Source: Alphaproteobacteria bacterium
GTDB lineage: Bacteria > Pseudomonadota > Alphaproteobacteria > CACIAM-22H2
Assembly (NCBI GenBank): GCA_016124335.1
Contig: WGNX01000010.1
Location: 62,001-126,000, forward strand
DNA length: 64,000 bases
Direction of reading: 5' to 3'
Positions 1 through 9,279 of this stretch are shown one piece after another. Both the position numbers and the translations under genes were made by a program. The notes below the pieces were generated by a model, which was not told the origin of the DNA, made no database searches, and was given only the letters and a program-made list of their open reading frames with translations. How positions within the stretch are numbered: position 1 is the first letter of the stretch; each line of letters starts with the position of its first letter.

Positions 1-694
1 GGGAGAAAGTGAGGACCGCATTCGTCGCGATGCCGAACAACCCGACGAGCCGATTCTTCGAGAACCCGCGACGGCGCGCGACGTACTGGTAAGGAACGCC
101 TGCAGCCGTGAATCCCGCCGACGCGATCAGACCACGGATATACGGATTGTGGTCGTCGCGTGCGCAGACGAAGGTTCGTACCTTGCGATCGATGAGCTGG
201 AATTCACCGGCATCGACCGGCACGGGGAATTCCGCCATAGCCCGCATGATCCGGTAAAACGCCCGGCGCAGCCACAACACCGGTCCGGAATCGTCGCGTT
301 TCTCGCGTACACCGTAGACTACATGCGCGCCGCCCTCCCAGCGACGGACAAACTCGGCGATCACCTCGGGCGGATCCTGCAGGTCGACCGCGAGCATCGG
401 CACGCAGGCATCGCCCGAAGCCGCACGCATCGCATTAAAGGTCGACCGCAGCACGCCGACATTCCGCGCATTGAAGATGACTCGAACATCTGGGTCCGAA
501 GCCGCAAGTTCGGCAAGCAGCTCGGGCGAGCCGTCGGTCGAGTTGTTGTCAGCGAAGATGTGCTCGCGATGATAGGACGCGAGATCGGTCTCGAAGAGAC
601 GACGAACCCGCGCATGGCACTCGCGCAGGTTTTCGGCGTCGTTGTAGCAAGGCGAAACGATCGAGATTGTCCGGCGGCCATCTGTCGCGGGCAT
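1..694 (-). CDS. GtrB/DPM1-like family 2 glycosyltransferase (3' end cut by window)
   Basis: The protein begins MPATDGRRTISIVSPCYN and carries the GT-A fold hallmarks of polyprenyl-phosphate sugar transferases: SPCYNDAENL at the first strand, ADNNSTDGS, and an AVDLQDPPEVI motif that matches the DLQDPPE metal/nucleotide site of the DPM1/GtrB/ArnC group. About 231 residues are visible. The sequence stops as LVGLFGIATNAVLTFS begins, which is where the first membrane helix of GtrB-type proteins sits, so a membrane C-terminus is expected beyond the window. It probably transfers a sugar from a nucleotide donor to a lipid phosphate at the inner membrane. It lies 6 bp behind the Gfo/Idh gene and reads as the third gene of a leftward operon. 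The family call is firm; the sugar is unknown. Confidence 0.85.
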   Translation of the reverse strand, partial: MPATDGRRTISIVSPCYNDAENLRECHARVRRLFETDLASYHREHIFADNNSTDGSPELLAELAASDPDVRVIFNARNVGVLRSTFNAMRAASGDACVPMLAVDLQDPPEVIAEFVRRWEGGAHVVYGVREKRDDSGPVLWLRRAFYRIMRAMAEFPVPVDAGEFQLIDRKVRTFVCARDDHNPYIRGLIASAGFTAAGVPYQYVARRRGFSKNRLVGLFGIATNAVLTFS

Positions 695-700
695 ATCCTG

Positions 701-1627
701 CTACTCCAGTCCGGCGAGAGCATACGACCAGCGTATGATCTCGGTGGTCAGTTGGTCATACTCGGCCAACGGGCTGCCGGAACGCAAGGCTCGGTCGAAG
801 ACGTCGAACATCGTTTCAAGTGGATTCGGCACCTCGACCCGGCGTCCGTCGGCGAACGTCAGCGCCACCGCCATCCGTTCGCCGACAGCGTTCTGGTCGC
901 GGCGCGCGACGACGCCGTCGCATTCGATTTCGATCGCCGAGGGCCCGGGCTTCCGACGCAGCTCGAAGCGGCAGGCCACGCCGCTCCAGTTGAATCCGAT
1001 ATCGAATCGATCCGGCGCCACCGTCCGCCTGATGCCGCGCGCCTCCCCCGGACCGAGGACGGCAATCAGCACCGAAAGCGCGTGCGGCAGCAGGTCGATC
1101 GCGATCTCCTGGCCCTCTGACTCCCGGGCGGCCGCATACGCGAAGCGGAAGCTGCCTGGCCGACGCAGGAGCGTACGCGCATAGGCGTGACCCAGAACGG
1201 TGTTGAGGTGATTGACAACTAGCCGGCCGGAAAACCGGGCGAGCAGATCCTGCGCGATGCGGACGGCAGCGGCAGGATCAATCGCGGGATCCCAGAACAT
1301 CGGCTTTTCGCACAGGACATAGGCCGGCGATCGCGACAGCTCGCGCAGCAGATTCAGGTGCGTTGGCGGCGGCGTGCAGATCGTCGCGGCCACGGGCCCG
1401 GTCGAAAGGCCCATCGCGACGTCGGAACACGCGATCAACTTCACAGGATGCAGCGGCTGCAGCCGCTCGACCGTCGCAGCTGCGCTGCGCGCACCGCTGC
1501 CGACAATTGCGATGGGGCCGTAACCGAGGCGAACGAGTTCGCGGACGTGGAAACGGCCAAAGGCAGACGCGCCGACGACGAGCGCCGGCAGCAGGCCTTT
1601 AGATCGCGAAGCGCCGCTTGGCCGCAT
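701..1627 (-). CDS. Gfo/Idh/MocA-type NAD(P)-dependent oxidoreductase
   Basis: This is a 308-residue protein. Its N-terminal Rossmann segment LVVGASAFGRFHVRELVRLG is followed by AATICTPPPTHL and CEKPMFWDP, the CEKP region typical of Gfo/Idh/MocA dehydrogenases. Enzymes of this family oxidise or reduce sugar hydroxyls, often on nucleotide sugars. The ATG at 1627 overlaps the radical SAM stop by 29 bp. A later start is possible but would cut close to the nucleotide-binding strand. It sits between a radical SAM gene and a GtrB-like glycosyltransferase, so a role in tailoring a surface sugar is inferred. At 308 residues it is slightly short for the family, and the substrate cannot be read from the sequence. 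Confidence 0.8.
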   Translation of the reverse strand: MRPSGASRSKGLLPALVVGASAFGRFHVRELVRLGYGPIAIVGSGARSAAATVERLQPLHPVKLIACSDVAMGLSTGPVAATICTPPPTHLNLLRELSRSPAYVLCEKPMFWDPAIDPAAAVRIAQDLLARFSGRLVVNHLNTVLGHAYARTLLRRPGSFRFAYAAARESEGQEIAIDLLPHALSVLIAVLGPGEARGIRRTVAPDRFDIGFNWSGVACRFELRRKPGPSAIEIECDGVVARRDQNAVGERMAVALTFADGRRVEVPNPLETMFDVFDRALRSGSPLAEYDQLTTEIIRWSYALAGLE

Positions 1628-2777
1628 CGCGCAGCTGCAGGTTCACGGTGTGCTCCTTGCGGTCACAGCGGCAATCGGAAGCATTCATCTTGGCGTGCTG
1701 ACGCTCGAGGAACGCGCCAAAATGGGCCGTATCGTAGTCGTAAAATGCATCCCAGAAATCGCGCGTCGCGAGATTTCCCAGCGCCATGCCGCGGAAATGC
1801 GGAGCCGCCGACTGGGAACAGTTCGAAAGGAAGCCGTCATAAGCGATTGTCGGATAGAGGTAGCGCGCGAAGCAAGGCAATGTCCGGCGCTCTTCGATAT
1901 GCAGATCTCCCTCGACGTCGAGGATCATCACCTTCGTCGATCCGCCCTGATGCGCGTCGATGACGGGTTTCAACGTCGCATAATACTGCTGGACCTCGGC
2001 ACGCGTCGGGATGATCGAATCTCCTTCGGCGTCCATGCCGCGCGGCAATTGCGGGAAAGAGAAACGTACGACCTGGGCACCGGCATCCGTAATGTCGCGG
2101 ATCGCCTTCTCGACGAGCTGCGGCGTCGCATTGACGCGCGTCACGAGATAATTCGCCGTCACGTCGAAACGCGCGTTCGAGGCGCGGCGCGAAGCCGCCA
2201 GCCGTCGCAGGTTCTCGAGAATGCGCGAATAGATGTCCTTCGTGCTGTCGATGTTGTGGACCTTGTTGTAGCTCTCGGCCGAACCGGCATCGACGCTGAC
2301 CGTCACGTAGCTCGACTCGGGCACAGTCGGCGAGGCGAGCAGCGAGATGAAGCGATCGCTGACACGCAACAGCTTCGTGTGGAACCCGACAATCTGGTTG
2401 CCAGCGAGCGACGTCGCGACGAGATCGTCAATATGCTCGTAGTTGAGCGGGTCGGTCGCGTAACCGGCAAAAATGATCTTGTGGACGCCGCCATGGGGGC
2501 CCGCCGCGGTCTGGCGCAGCACATCGACATAGCGCTCTGGCGTCAGGCGCTCGCCCGTGTTCTCGGACGATCCGCCGTAGCAATAGGGGCATTCCATCCA
2601 GCACAGTGCGCGCCCGCGCAGGCGCCCAGGCTGCACCTCGACCTGATAGGGCACGACCGTCTTCGCGAGAATGCGGTCGAAAAACTCTTCTGGGTTGTCG
2701 AAATACCGATTCCTGTATGCGATTCGGGAAACGAGATCGTTGTCGCGAACGGCGGTCGGCGGACTTTCAGGAGCCAT
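1599..2777 (-). CDS. radical SAM protein with cysteine-bearing C-terminal region
   Basis: A 392-residue protein with a CWMECPYC motif, giving Cys59, Cys63 and Cys66 in the canonical CX3CX2C spacing for the SAM-binding 4Fe-4S cluster, followed by a TIM-barrel-like body. The C-terminal part has further cysteines (LPCFARYLYPTIAYDG, LSNCSQ, and DCRCDRKEH near the end), suggesting a SPASM/twitch-like auxiliary cluster; that is an inference. It is the first gene of the leftward operon radical SAM - Gfo/Idh - GtrB-like transferase. Together these suggest radical chemistry on a sugar or lipid-linked sugar. The exact reaction is not recognisable. No strong ribosome binding site is visible before the ATG at 2777. 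Confidence 0.82.
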   Translation of the reverse strand: MAPESPPTAVRDNDLVSRIAYRNRYFDNPEEFFDRILAKTVVPYQVEVQPGRLRGRALCWMECPYCYGGSSENTGERLTPERYVDVLRQTAAGPHGGVHKIIFAGYATDPLNYEHIDDLVATSLAGNQIVGFHTKLLRVSDRFISLLASPTVPESSYVTVSVDAGSAESYNKVHNIDSTKDIYSRILENLRRLAASRRASNARFDVTANYLVTRVNATPQLVEKAIRDITDAGAQVVRFSFPQLPRGMDAEGDSIIPTRAEVQQYYATLKPVIDAHQGGSTKVMILDVEGDLHIEERRTLPCFARYLYPTIAYDGFLSNCSQSAAPHFRGMALGNLATRDFWDAFYDYDTAHFGAFLERQHAKMNASDCRCDRKEHTVNLQLRDAAKRRFAI

Positions 2778-2977
2778 ACATCGATGTTCTAGAAAAAGTT
2801 TCAGCGGTCATTGCACGACATAACGCAATGAACGGATTGCCAAACTTACGTTTGGAACCCATGCTGGTATACTTGCCGGCAAATAATTATGCAAGGCTCG
2901 CCATGTCGCACCGCCGCATGATCGCCAGCAGAACGCGCCCCGCACCCAACATACTCAAATAGAAACAAGATTCTCCG
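2778..2977. promoter_or_regulatory. divergent promoter region, AT-richer than surroundings
   Basis: This 200-bp gap separates the leftward radical SAM operon from the rightward membrane protein gene, so it must hold both promoters. It is AT-rich for this genome, for example ATAATTATGCAA near 2883. It includes a perfect hairpin CCAAAC-TTAC-GTTTGG at 2840-2855 (6-bp stem, 4-base loop), which may be an operator. No convincing -35/-10 pair can be assigned by eye. Confidence 0.4.
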
Positions 2978-5182
2978 ATGTTCTCCACGCGTCTCGGATT
3001 TTCTCGAACGGTAATATGCGCCGCGATCGCATGCAGCGCCGCCGTTGCGGCGCTTCTCAAGGCTCTCGGAATCAGCGCAGAGATTGCGGTCTTTTATTGC
3101 CTCCTACCCGTTGCCGGTGCGACTGCTGCATTGGCAGCGCGCGCGCTAACCGACATGCCTGCCTGGACGCCCTGGATTGTCGGAGCAGGCTGGGTCGCGT
3201 TGGTCCAGGGCGATGTCTTCTTCTTGGGCGCCGGGAGCCGTCTTGAATGGGGCGACGGTAACGAGCTGTTCTGGACCTATTTTCCCTACCTTGCCAAGAA
3301 TCGCGATGCCGCGTTCCTGCATCTTTATGCAGGCGGCGTCGGCGCTCATTCGTTTGGAAGGATTGGCGGCGAGTTCTTTTCGTGGCGGATCTGGCTGAGT
3401 GGCCATCTGCCGCTTTGGAAGGTCGCGATTGCGCTTCGGTTTTTCGTGACGTCGACCGCATTTGCAGGCGCATATCTTGCCGCGCGCGACATTGCGCGCG
3501 CCGAGTGCCGAATCGCGATTGCCGTCGCGTGCATTTTTTCGGTCGGCTATGACGTGACGGCTACAATGACATTCCTCTACGGATTGTCGATCGCCGCGCT
3601 ACCGCTGATCTACTGGACGCTGTGGTGCCATCGACCAACTTTGCCCGCGATCGTCGCGTTTGTCGCTGGCACATGCATCTATGTGACCGGCTCTGATCCC
3701 TTCTACTGGCTGCCGACTTTCTGGATCGTCGGCGTGGCTCTCTCGATAGTTGTGCGCCCCAGGGATTGGGTAGCATGCCTTTGCGGTGCGATCGTTCTGA
3801 GCACTCTTTGGGTGATTAATTTCGCGCCGGCGATTGCGGCGATGGTTTCATTTCTACCGTCCTCATCGCGTATTGCCGAGGTCGCCGCGATTGGAGCATG
3901 GGAACGAATGGAACGTCTGGCGGTTTGGAGTTTCGCGCCGATTCCCGGATTCAATCGCGGCGGATGGCCGATGTTTGCCGCCCTTGCGCTGGCTTTTGCT
4001 GCAGCACTCAGGTCCACTGGTCCAGCGAGATGGACGGCACCAACACTTCTGACGCTTGGCCTATTCAGCTCAATGATCCGGCAAATGCCGTTCAGCACAT
4101 TCGGCCTCGGATTCTTGACAACCTATAATTGGTACGTTGAATACGGCGCATTTGCATTTGCAGCTGTCGCGACGGCAATTTCAGCCGAAGCGCTTGCGGG
4201 CGATGGACCGGCGCGCGAGAAGCGCACAGTCATTCTGGCCACGGGTGTATTTGCGCTTGCCGTTGGACAAGCTGGCGTCATGCGTTACGCAACGCTCGTC
4301 GATTCATACTATCGCGGCGGAATTGCACGATCGTCTGAAATCCCCAATCTTGTTCGTCCGGATTGGTACGCCGGCCCTGAATGGCGAGCCATTAGCGTCG
4401 GGGGCTATCCATTTGCGAATACTCCGGTCAATAATGGAATCGCCACCTACGATGGGACCGCAACGTTGTTTGCCGCACGCCTGCATCACTATTGGCAGGC
4501 AGGAATTCTAAGAGGTGCAGTTCCGCTTGCCTCACTTGAGGTGCAAATTCCCCCGGACTGGCCATTTTGGGTTGGATCCGGCCCGAGACGCCTTTCGGAG
4601 CGCGCCGATCTAGACTTGCTCCGGGCGGCCAACGTTCGTTACATCTTGAGTGCTGTTGAGTTGTATGACCCTGAGCTTCACCTAGTTTCCGCCCCTCCGA
4701 TTGGTGTGTCGGGTGGGCCACGGGCACCAAGGTCGGTTTTCGACATCCTTGATGCACAGGTTCGAAACTCACTCAGCACTCCTGCGCCGATATTTGTCTA
4801 CGAACTAAGTGGCGCGGCTCCACGCGCTTACGTTGCCCACAAGATTATTGGCGTTTCTGACGATATGGCGACGAGTGTACTCGGTGAGGTCGCGCGAGCC
4901 GTTGACGCAAGGGAAGCAATCATGAGCTCAATTCGAAATGGTGCTTTCTTACCCGGAACGAACGCGATCAAGTCGATCATGTTCCGGCCGGACGGTTACG
5001 ATATCGAGCTCACAGACAAGTCCGGCGGAACTGTGGTCGTCAATACACCATATGTGCCAAATTGGTCTGCGCGTGCCGGAGATCAGGCAATCGAGATAGC
5101 GCCAGCAAATGTTGCGCAGCTCGCTATTGCCGTCCCATCGGGTGCCTCCAGTATTCAGTTGGTTTATACGGCCAGTCGCTAA
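2978..5182 (+). CDS. YfhO-like multi-pass membrane protein
   Basis: A 734-residue protein. The first two thirds are hydrophobic, with about a dozen predicted membrane segments and a GT-C-like luminal loop (the WGDGNELFWTYFPYLAKN region). The last third is soluble, with a VRYILSAVELYDPELHL segment, a PRAYVAHKI strand and a terminal VVNTPYVPNWSARAGDQ module, matching the closing domain of YfhO-type membrane proteins (yyPGW.a.vDG and following). YfhO relatives act in decorating cell-wall or surface polymers with lipid-carried sugars. Base composition is clearly lower in GC than in the flanking genes, with many A/T third positions, suggesting it arrived separately. Its stop overlaps the convergent SGNH gene by 4 bp. 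The function here is inferred. Confidence 0.65.
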   Translation: MFSTRLGFSRTVICAAIACSAAVAALLKALGISAEIAVFYCLLPVAGATAALAARALTDMPAWTPWIVGAGWVALVQGDVFFLGAGSRLEWGDGNELFWTYFPYLAKNRDAAFLHLYAGGVGAHSFGRIGGEFFSWRIWLSGHLPLWKVAIALRFFVTSTAFAGAYLAARDIARAECRIAIAVACIFSVGYDVTATMTFLYGLSIAALPLIYWTLWCHRPTLPAIVAFVAGTCIYVTGSDPFYWLPTFWIVGVALSIVVRPRDWVACLCGAIVLSTLWVINFAPAIAAMVSFLPSSSRIAEVAAIGAWERMERLAVWSFAPIPGFNRGGWPMFAALALAFAAALRSTGPARWTAPTLLTLGLFSSMIRQMPFSTFGLGFLTTYNWYVEYGAFAFAAVATAISAEALAGDGPAREKRTVILATGVFALAVGQAGVMRYATLVDSYYRGGIARSSEIPNLVRPDWYAGPEWRAISVGGYPFANTPVNNGIATYDGTATLFAARLHHYWQAGILRGAVPLASLEVQIPPDWPFWVGSGPRRLSERADLDLLRAANVRYILSAVELYDPELHLVSAPPIGVSGGPRAPRSVFDILDAQVRNSLSTPAPIFVYELSGAAPRAYVAHKIIGVSDDMATSVLGEVARAVDAREAIMSSIRNGAFLPGTNAIKSIMFRPDGYDIELTDKSGGTVVVNTPYVPNWSARAGDQAIEIAPANVAQLAIAVPSGASSIQLVYTASR

Positions 5183-6288
5183 CGAATTCCCACCGATTCG
5201 CGAAGCAGCGGCGTATCGAGAATCCATTGCGCGATGGCATGACCAACGTGGAGGTGACCGAAACGGGAAAGATGGCCGTTGCCATCGAGTTGGCGACGCA
5301 CCGAACTCCACTGCAACAAGTAAGCCGATTGACCTGGATCCGGAAGAGCCGCGACAATTGGTGCGAGATCTAGAAACGGTATCCCGAGGTCTGTGCAAAG
5401 CCTTGCCACTATCGGTGCCGCCTCGGCCTTTGTGCCAGAGACGATTGTGTCGTAGCTCGGAATTGCAACAACAGCGACGGGAATCCGTGCCTCTTCAGCG
5501 ACACGGACAAACTCGCGAAAATCCCGCTCATACGCGGCAGCATATCGCGAAAAATCCGAATTCGGTTCCGGTCGCGTCAATGCTGCATCCCCCTCGCCGC
5601 GGCGCAAGTCGACCTGCGACATCTGAAACTGCAGGCGTCGTTTGAGGGCAGACGCAACATTGTAGAGTGCCGAATTCTGCCAGAGCGCGACACGGAGCCG
5701 CGCGAGCCAACCGTCGGTTTCGTCGTATACGGCAATCCGAGTGGCGTGGCCGCTCAGCACACGACGATAGTCGAGCACGTCGTTTTCGAACACACCGAGC
5801 AAGATAAGATTGGGCTTCAATCTGGTTCCTTTGTCCTTAAGCCAAGCAAGTTCATCGGCAATCGTGTACCCAGATACGCCAGCATTGAAAACCTGAACTG
5901 ACTGCGAATCTTGCCGTCGGCGTAACTCGGATTGCATCCATGCTGGCCACGTATCCTCATTTGCGACATAGGGCCCGAACGTCTGCGAATCGCCGATCGC
6001 GACGATCTTGCGGGAGTCGGGAGCTGGCTCCTCGGCCACGCGGAATCCCTGGCTATTTGTCTCGACGTGATAGGGCCTGCGCCACCAGATGATCCAATGG
6101 CCATCCTGATTGGGAATGAGGTCGCCAGGACCCTTGAAATTAAAGCCGTAGCGTTCATTTCCCAATGAATCACCAGCATTATCGGCGGCGTGTGGCGCTT
6201 GCCACGTCCACACACGTGCGCCTAGCTCAGCCGATGCGGCTGTCGCGATTATAATTGCTGATAAAACGAGTGTATCGCGAAGACGCAC
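5179..6288 (-). CDS. SGNH/GDSL-type hydrolase, membrane-anchored
   Basis: A 369-residue protein with an N-terminal hydrophobic segment (LVLSAIIIATAASAELGARV, residues 8-27) likely to be a signal anchor. The nucleophile block IVAIGDSQTFGPY places Ser101 in GDSQTFG. A late Asp335...His339 pair in LDGNGHLSRFGH fits the last SGNH block. Conserved Gly (NAGVSGYT) and Asn (GVFENDVLDY) blocks lie between. Such periplasmic enzymes are often O-acetyl esterases or acetyltransferase partners acting on surface polysaccharides. The gene is lower in GC than the island average, like its convergent neighbour. The substrate is unknown. Confidence 0.75.
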   Translation of the reverse strand: MRLRDTLVLSAIIIATAASAELGARVWTWQAPHAADNAGDSLGNERYGFNFKGPGDLIPNQDGHWIIWWRRPYHVETNSQGFRVAEEPAPDSRKIVAIGDSQTFGPYVANEDTWPAWMQSELRRRQDSQSVQVFNAGVSGYTIADELAWLKDKGTRLKPNLILLGVFENDVLDYRRVLSGHATRIAVYDETDGWLARLRVALWQNSALYNVASALKRRLQFQMSQVDLRRGEGDAALTRPEPNSDFSRYAAAYERDFREFVRVAEEARIPVAVVAIPSYDTIVSGTKAEAAPIVARLCTDLGIPFLDLAPIVAALPDPGQSAYLLQWSSVRRQLDGNGHLSRFGHLHVGHAIAQWILDTPLLRESVGIR

Positions 6289-6342
6289 ATCTCACTCCTC
6301 AAACAATTGACACATTTCGAGACTCGGTTCGCATCTACCGGA

Positions 6343-7500
6343 TTAGGGCGATTGTCTTTCTAAATTTCGATAAAGCTGCTCGTAGGCAACTACACAGGCT
6401 TCGATAGCAAATTCGTCCTCTACCCGCGCTCGGCCAGCCACGCCCAGAGACAGTCGCAGCATCGGGTTCGTGCCAACGGCGCTCAATGCGGATGACAGTG
6501 CCTTCGGATTACTTGGCGTGACAAGCAGCCCCGTTGAGCCATCGATTATTGCTTCTGGAACGCCGCCGACGTTTGTTGCCACCACGGGCAGCCGCGCGGC
6601 CATTGCCTCAATCACTGCATTTGGAAATCCTTCTTCGTAGCTTGCCAACACACCAATATCGGCTGCTGCCAGTAGGTCGGACACGTCTGCTCGGCTGCCA
6701 AGCCAACGTATGCGGTTAGAGATACCAGCAGCTTCCGCCTGCGCTCGAAGCTTCGCCCCGACACCGTCGTCGCGTCCAATGCACCAGAGTTCCCATTCCG
6801 GAAGACTGTGTGCCACCGAGAGCGCGTCGATCAGATCCGCGTGCCCCTTATAGGGAATGAGGTTTGCAACACAGGCAAACACAACCGTATCTAGCTGCGT
6901 GCCAATGGCAGCGCGCACGGCACTGCGATCTCGTGGTGCAATGAACCGCGAAAGGTCGATTCCATTGCGGATCAGATGCACCCGCTCGCGTGGCGCGCCT
7001 TCGCGAGCAAGCTCATCGACAACCGCCTGACTGTTGCCCACTATCGCATGCATGCAACTATGCAGACGACGTTCAATTCTCGCGAGAAACGGCCTTTTCA
7101 TTTGGTAGTCGTTCAGCGACCGCCGGCTCATCACGCGCCTTGCGCCGCTGGCGAGCAGCGCCACGGGTGCACCTGCCAGATACGCCTCGGGCAAGAAGAA
7201 ATGGATGATGGCCGGACGCCATCCGCGCATGAACGACGCGAACGACAGGCCCGCGCGCATCGCGCGTGCGGCTCGGCCGGCGAACCCGCCCGCGCGCGGG
7301 CCGCAATCGCTGCCCGGCGGGGCGATCACGCGGATTCCAGCGGCCTCGAAGCGGTCGGCGAGCGCGCCGCGTCCGGTCAGCGTGTGGACCGCGATCTCGA
7401 AACCCTGTGCCGCGAGCGGCGGCAGCACCTGCAGCAGATGCATCTCGGCGCCGCCGACATCGAGGCTGCCGATGACGACGAGCACGCGCGCGCCGCTCAT
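6343..7500 (-). CDS. GT4-family glycosyltransferase
   Basis: A 385-residue protein starting MSGARVLVVIGSLDVGGAE, whose glycine-rich GGAE loop is the N-terminal hallmark of GT4 enzymes. The open frame extends further upstream, but the ATG at 7500 was chosen because it overlaps the preceding stop as ATGA and starts right before the first beta strand. The C-terminal half has LGSRADVSDLLAAADIGVLASYEEGFPNAVIEAMA... VATNVGGVPE, containing the E-x7-E donor-binding motif. It is expected to transfer a sugar from a nucleotide donor in the cytoplasm during surface glycan assembly. GC drops in its 3' half toward the low-GC insert. Confidence 0.88.
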   Translation of the reverse strand: MSGARVLVVIGSLDVGGAEMHLLQVLPPLAAQGFEIAVHTLTGRGALADRFEAAGIRVIAPPGSDCGPRAGGFAGRAARAMRAGLSFASFMRGWRPAIIHFFLPEAYLAGAPVALLASGARRVMSRRSLNDYQMKRPFLARIERRLHSCMHAIVGNSQAVVDELAREGAPRERVHLIRNGIDLSRFIAPRDRSAVRAAIGTQLDTVVFACVANLIPYKGHADLIDALSVAHSLPEWELWCIGRDDGVGAKLRAQAEAAGISNRIRWLGSRADVSDLLAAADIGVLASYEEGFPNAVIEAMAARLPVVATNVGGVPEAIIDGSTGLLVTPSNPKALSSALSAVGTNPMLRLSLGVAGRARVEDEFAIEACVVAYEQLYRNLERQSP

Positions 7501-8531
7501 GCGGTTCCCCGCAGACGCAGCGCCAGCAGTGCGGGCCCGATCAGCGGCACCTTGCGCGCGAGGCGCCGCCACGGACGCAGCGCGTGCTCGCGCCGCGCCG
7601 CCGCGAACCGGCCTTCGAGATCGCCCGCCGGAAAATCTGGGGTCGGACCGAAGCGGCGCCAGAAGGCGCGGTCGGACCACGCTTCGTAGTCGACGAGCGC
7701 CTGCGCGCCGAAATCGACGATCACCTGACGTTGAGTATCGGCCGCCATTAGTGCGGCAGCGCGTGAAAAACTGGAGTTGCATAGACCCAGCACGTCGGCA
7801 TCGCGCATCGCGATAAGATCATCGAACGCAGCATCAAGGCCAGTCTTAGGCGTGGGCAGCAGTTGGTAGTCAGAAAATTGTGGTGCAATTGCCGCTCGAT
7901 CGTCCGTAGCGAGATAAAGACGCGGATTTACCAGCTTTGGCCAAATATTCGCCAGCCAGTCACGATACCAAGCGACCGGCGCCATACGAAAATATGGACT
8001 TAAGACAGGATCATACGTCGCGAAATCACCGCGACGCACGTGAATCGCGACCAGCGTGCTTCCCGTGGGTGCGTGGATCGCACGCCATTTGGCGGCACGG
8101 AATTCGATATCGACACGTAGACGCAGCAGTTGGCGCGCATATGCGCGATGGGCGACCCAACTTGCCGGAATCTCCTGAAAATAGCCGTCAAAATCGACAT
8201 CGATCGGTGGATCATTGATCCGCCACAGCTCAAGGGCCGCGCGATCCTCGAAGGGACCGAATCGTACGATCGGCCACTGCCCTTTGCGCATCTTTGACGC
8301 GGGCGGCGGATCTGCCAGCGCGGCCGACTCCGGCCAGTCCGGCATCACGACTCGCAGGCCATTTCGCAGCGCATAAAATCGCAGGAAGAGGTACTGGAGG
8401 AGGCGGTTTCCCAATCGCCCGTTCTGGCCGAAATTCGACATCGCGACGGTTCCGCGGATCGGGCCGGGGGCAACGGGGCGACCCTCGTCGAAGTCACGGC
8501 GAAGCGACGCAATGGCGACTCTGTCCGGCAT
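7497..8531 (-). CDS. GT11-like (fucosyltransferase-type) glycosyltransferase
   Basis: A 344-residue protein. GRLGNRLLQYLFLRFYAL (residues 38-55) resembles the GxLGNQxFQY opening of GT11 alpha-1,2-fucosyltransferases, and VAIHVRRGDF (His164 region) is the HxRRGD donor-binding motif shared by GT11 and related families. A late NSSFSRAAALMA stretch matches the (S/N)xFS-aa-L region. It is expected to add a fucose or related deoxyhexose to a surface glycan. It is translationally coupled with the downstream GT4 gene (ATGA overlap). A shorter start at the internal Met31 is possible, since the first 30 residues carry no recognised motif. Confidence 0.72.
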   Translation of the reverse strand: MPDRVAIASLRRDFDEGRPVAPGPIRGTVAMSNFGQNGRLGNRLLQYLFLRFYALRNGLRVVMPDWPESAALADPPPASKMRKGQWPIVRFGPFEDRAALELWRINDPPIDVDFDGYFQEIPASWVAHRAYARQLLRLRVDIEFRAAKWRAIHAPTGSTLVAIHVRRGDFATYDPVLSPYFRMAPVAWYRDWLANIWPKLVNPRLYLATDDRAAIAPQFSDYQLLPTPKTGLDAAFDDLIAMRDADVLGLCNSSFSRAAALMAADTQRQVIVDFGAQALVDYEAWSDRAFWRRFGPTPDFPAGDLEGRFAAARREHALRPWRRLARKVPLIGPALLALRLRGTA

Positions 8532-8580
8532 CGGCTAATCTAGTCGCACGAACAAATCGGAGCCCGCAACCCTGTCGCTG

Positions 8581-9279
8581 TTGAAACGGCTCTTCGGCCG
8601 CAAGAAACCACTCCCGGCTCCGCCGCCTATCCTCGATCTCGCCGCCCTCGTGCGCGAGCACGGCGTATCGGTTTCAGGTGTCGTGCATGTCGGCGCCAAT
8701 CGTGGTGGCGAAGTCGCCACCTACAAGGCGCTTGGCGCCCGCCGGATCGTGCTCGTCGAGGCGAACCCGGCCTTGGCGGCCGAACTGCGCGAGGCGTTTG
8801 CGGGCGACCCTGCATTCGCGATTGCCGCGGTTGCCGCAGGGGAAAGTGACGGCGATGCCGATTTCCACCTGACGTCGTTCGACCAGTCGAGCTCCCTGCT
8901 GAAGCTCAAGCGCCACGCCGAGATCTATCCCGAAATCGTCGCGCAAGGCACGATCCGCGTTCCGGTGCGGCGGATCGACCGAATCCTTGACGAGCTTGGT
9001 CTTGCGGCCGAGCCGTTCGACCTCCTTTCTCTGGATATCCAGGGAGCGGAGCTGATGGCGCTAAAGGGCGCGCCGTCCCTGCTGCGGCGCGTCCACGCGA
9101 TCAATTGCGAACTTTGCTTCGAGGAGCTTTACGAAGGCTGCGCGCTGGCGGGAGATATCGACGCGTTTCTCGGCGAACAGGGCTTCATGCGTGTCGCGAC
9201 CGCTGCGCCGTATCACTCCAGCTGGGGCGACGGATTTTACGTGCGAAAGGACATACGGCAGATCGATGGGCGCGGTTGA
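8581..9279 (+). CDS. FkbM family SAM-dependent methyltransferase
   Basis: A 232-residue protein read from a TTG start at 8581. It has a class I methyltransferase motif I (VVHVGANRGGEVATYKALGA), the acidic end of strand 2 (VLVEANP) and the FkbM signature LSLDIQGAELMALKGA. FkbM proteins methylate hydroxyls, commonly on sugars of glycans or glycolipids. The downstream gene starts inside its 3' end, so the two are translationally coupled. The start is uncertain: no ATG lies close, and the best purine-rich stretch (GGAG near 8561) is rather far upstream. Confidence 0.82.
   Translation: MKRLFGRKKPLPAPPPILDLAALVREHGVSVSGVVHVGANRGGEVATYKALGARRIVLVEANPALAAELREAFAGDPAFAIAAVAAGESDGDADFHLTSFDQSSSLLKLKRHAEIYPEIVAQGTIRVPVRRIDRILDELGLAAEPFDLLSLDIQGAELMALKGAPSLLRRVHAINCELCFEELYEGCALAGDIDAFLGEQGFMRVATAAPYHSSWGDGFYVRKDIRQIDGRG

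Noticed and set aside
149-1120. 323-codon + strand frame at the left end
   Set aside because: The opposite strand translates into a clear DPM1/GtrB-type transferase and a Gfo/Idh enzyme; this frame is their shadow.
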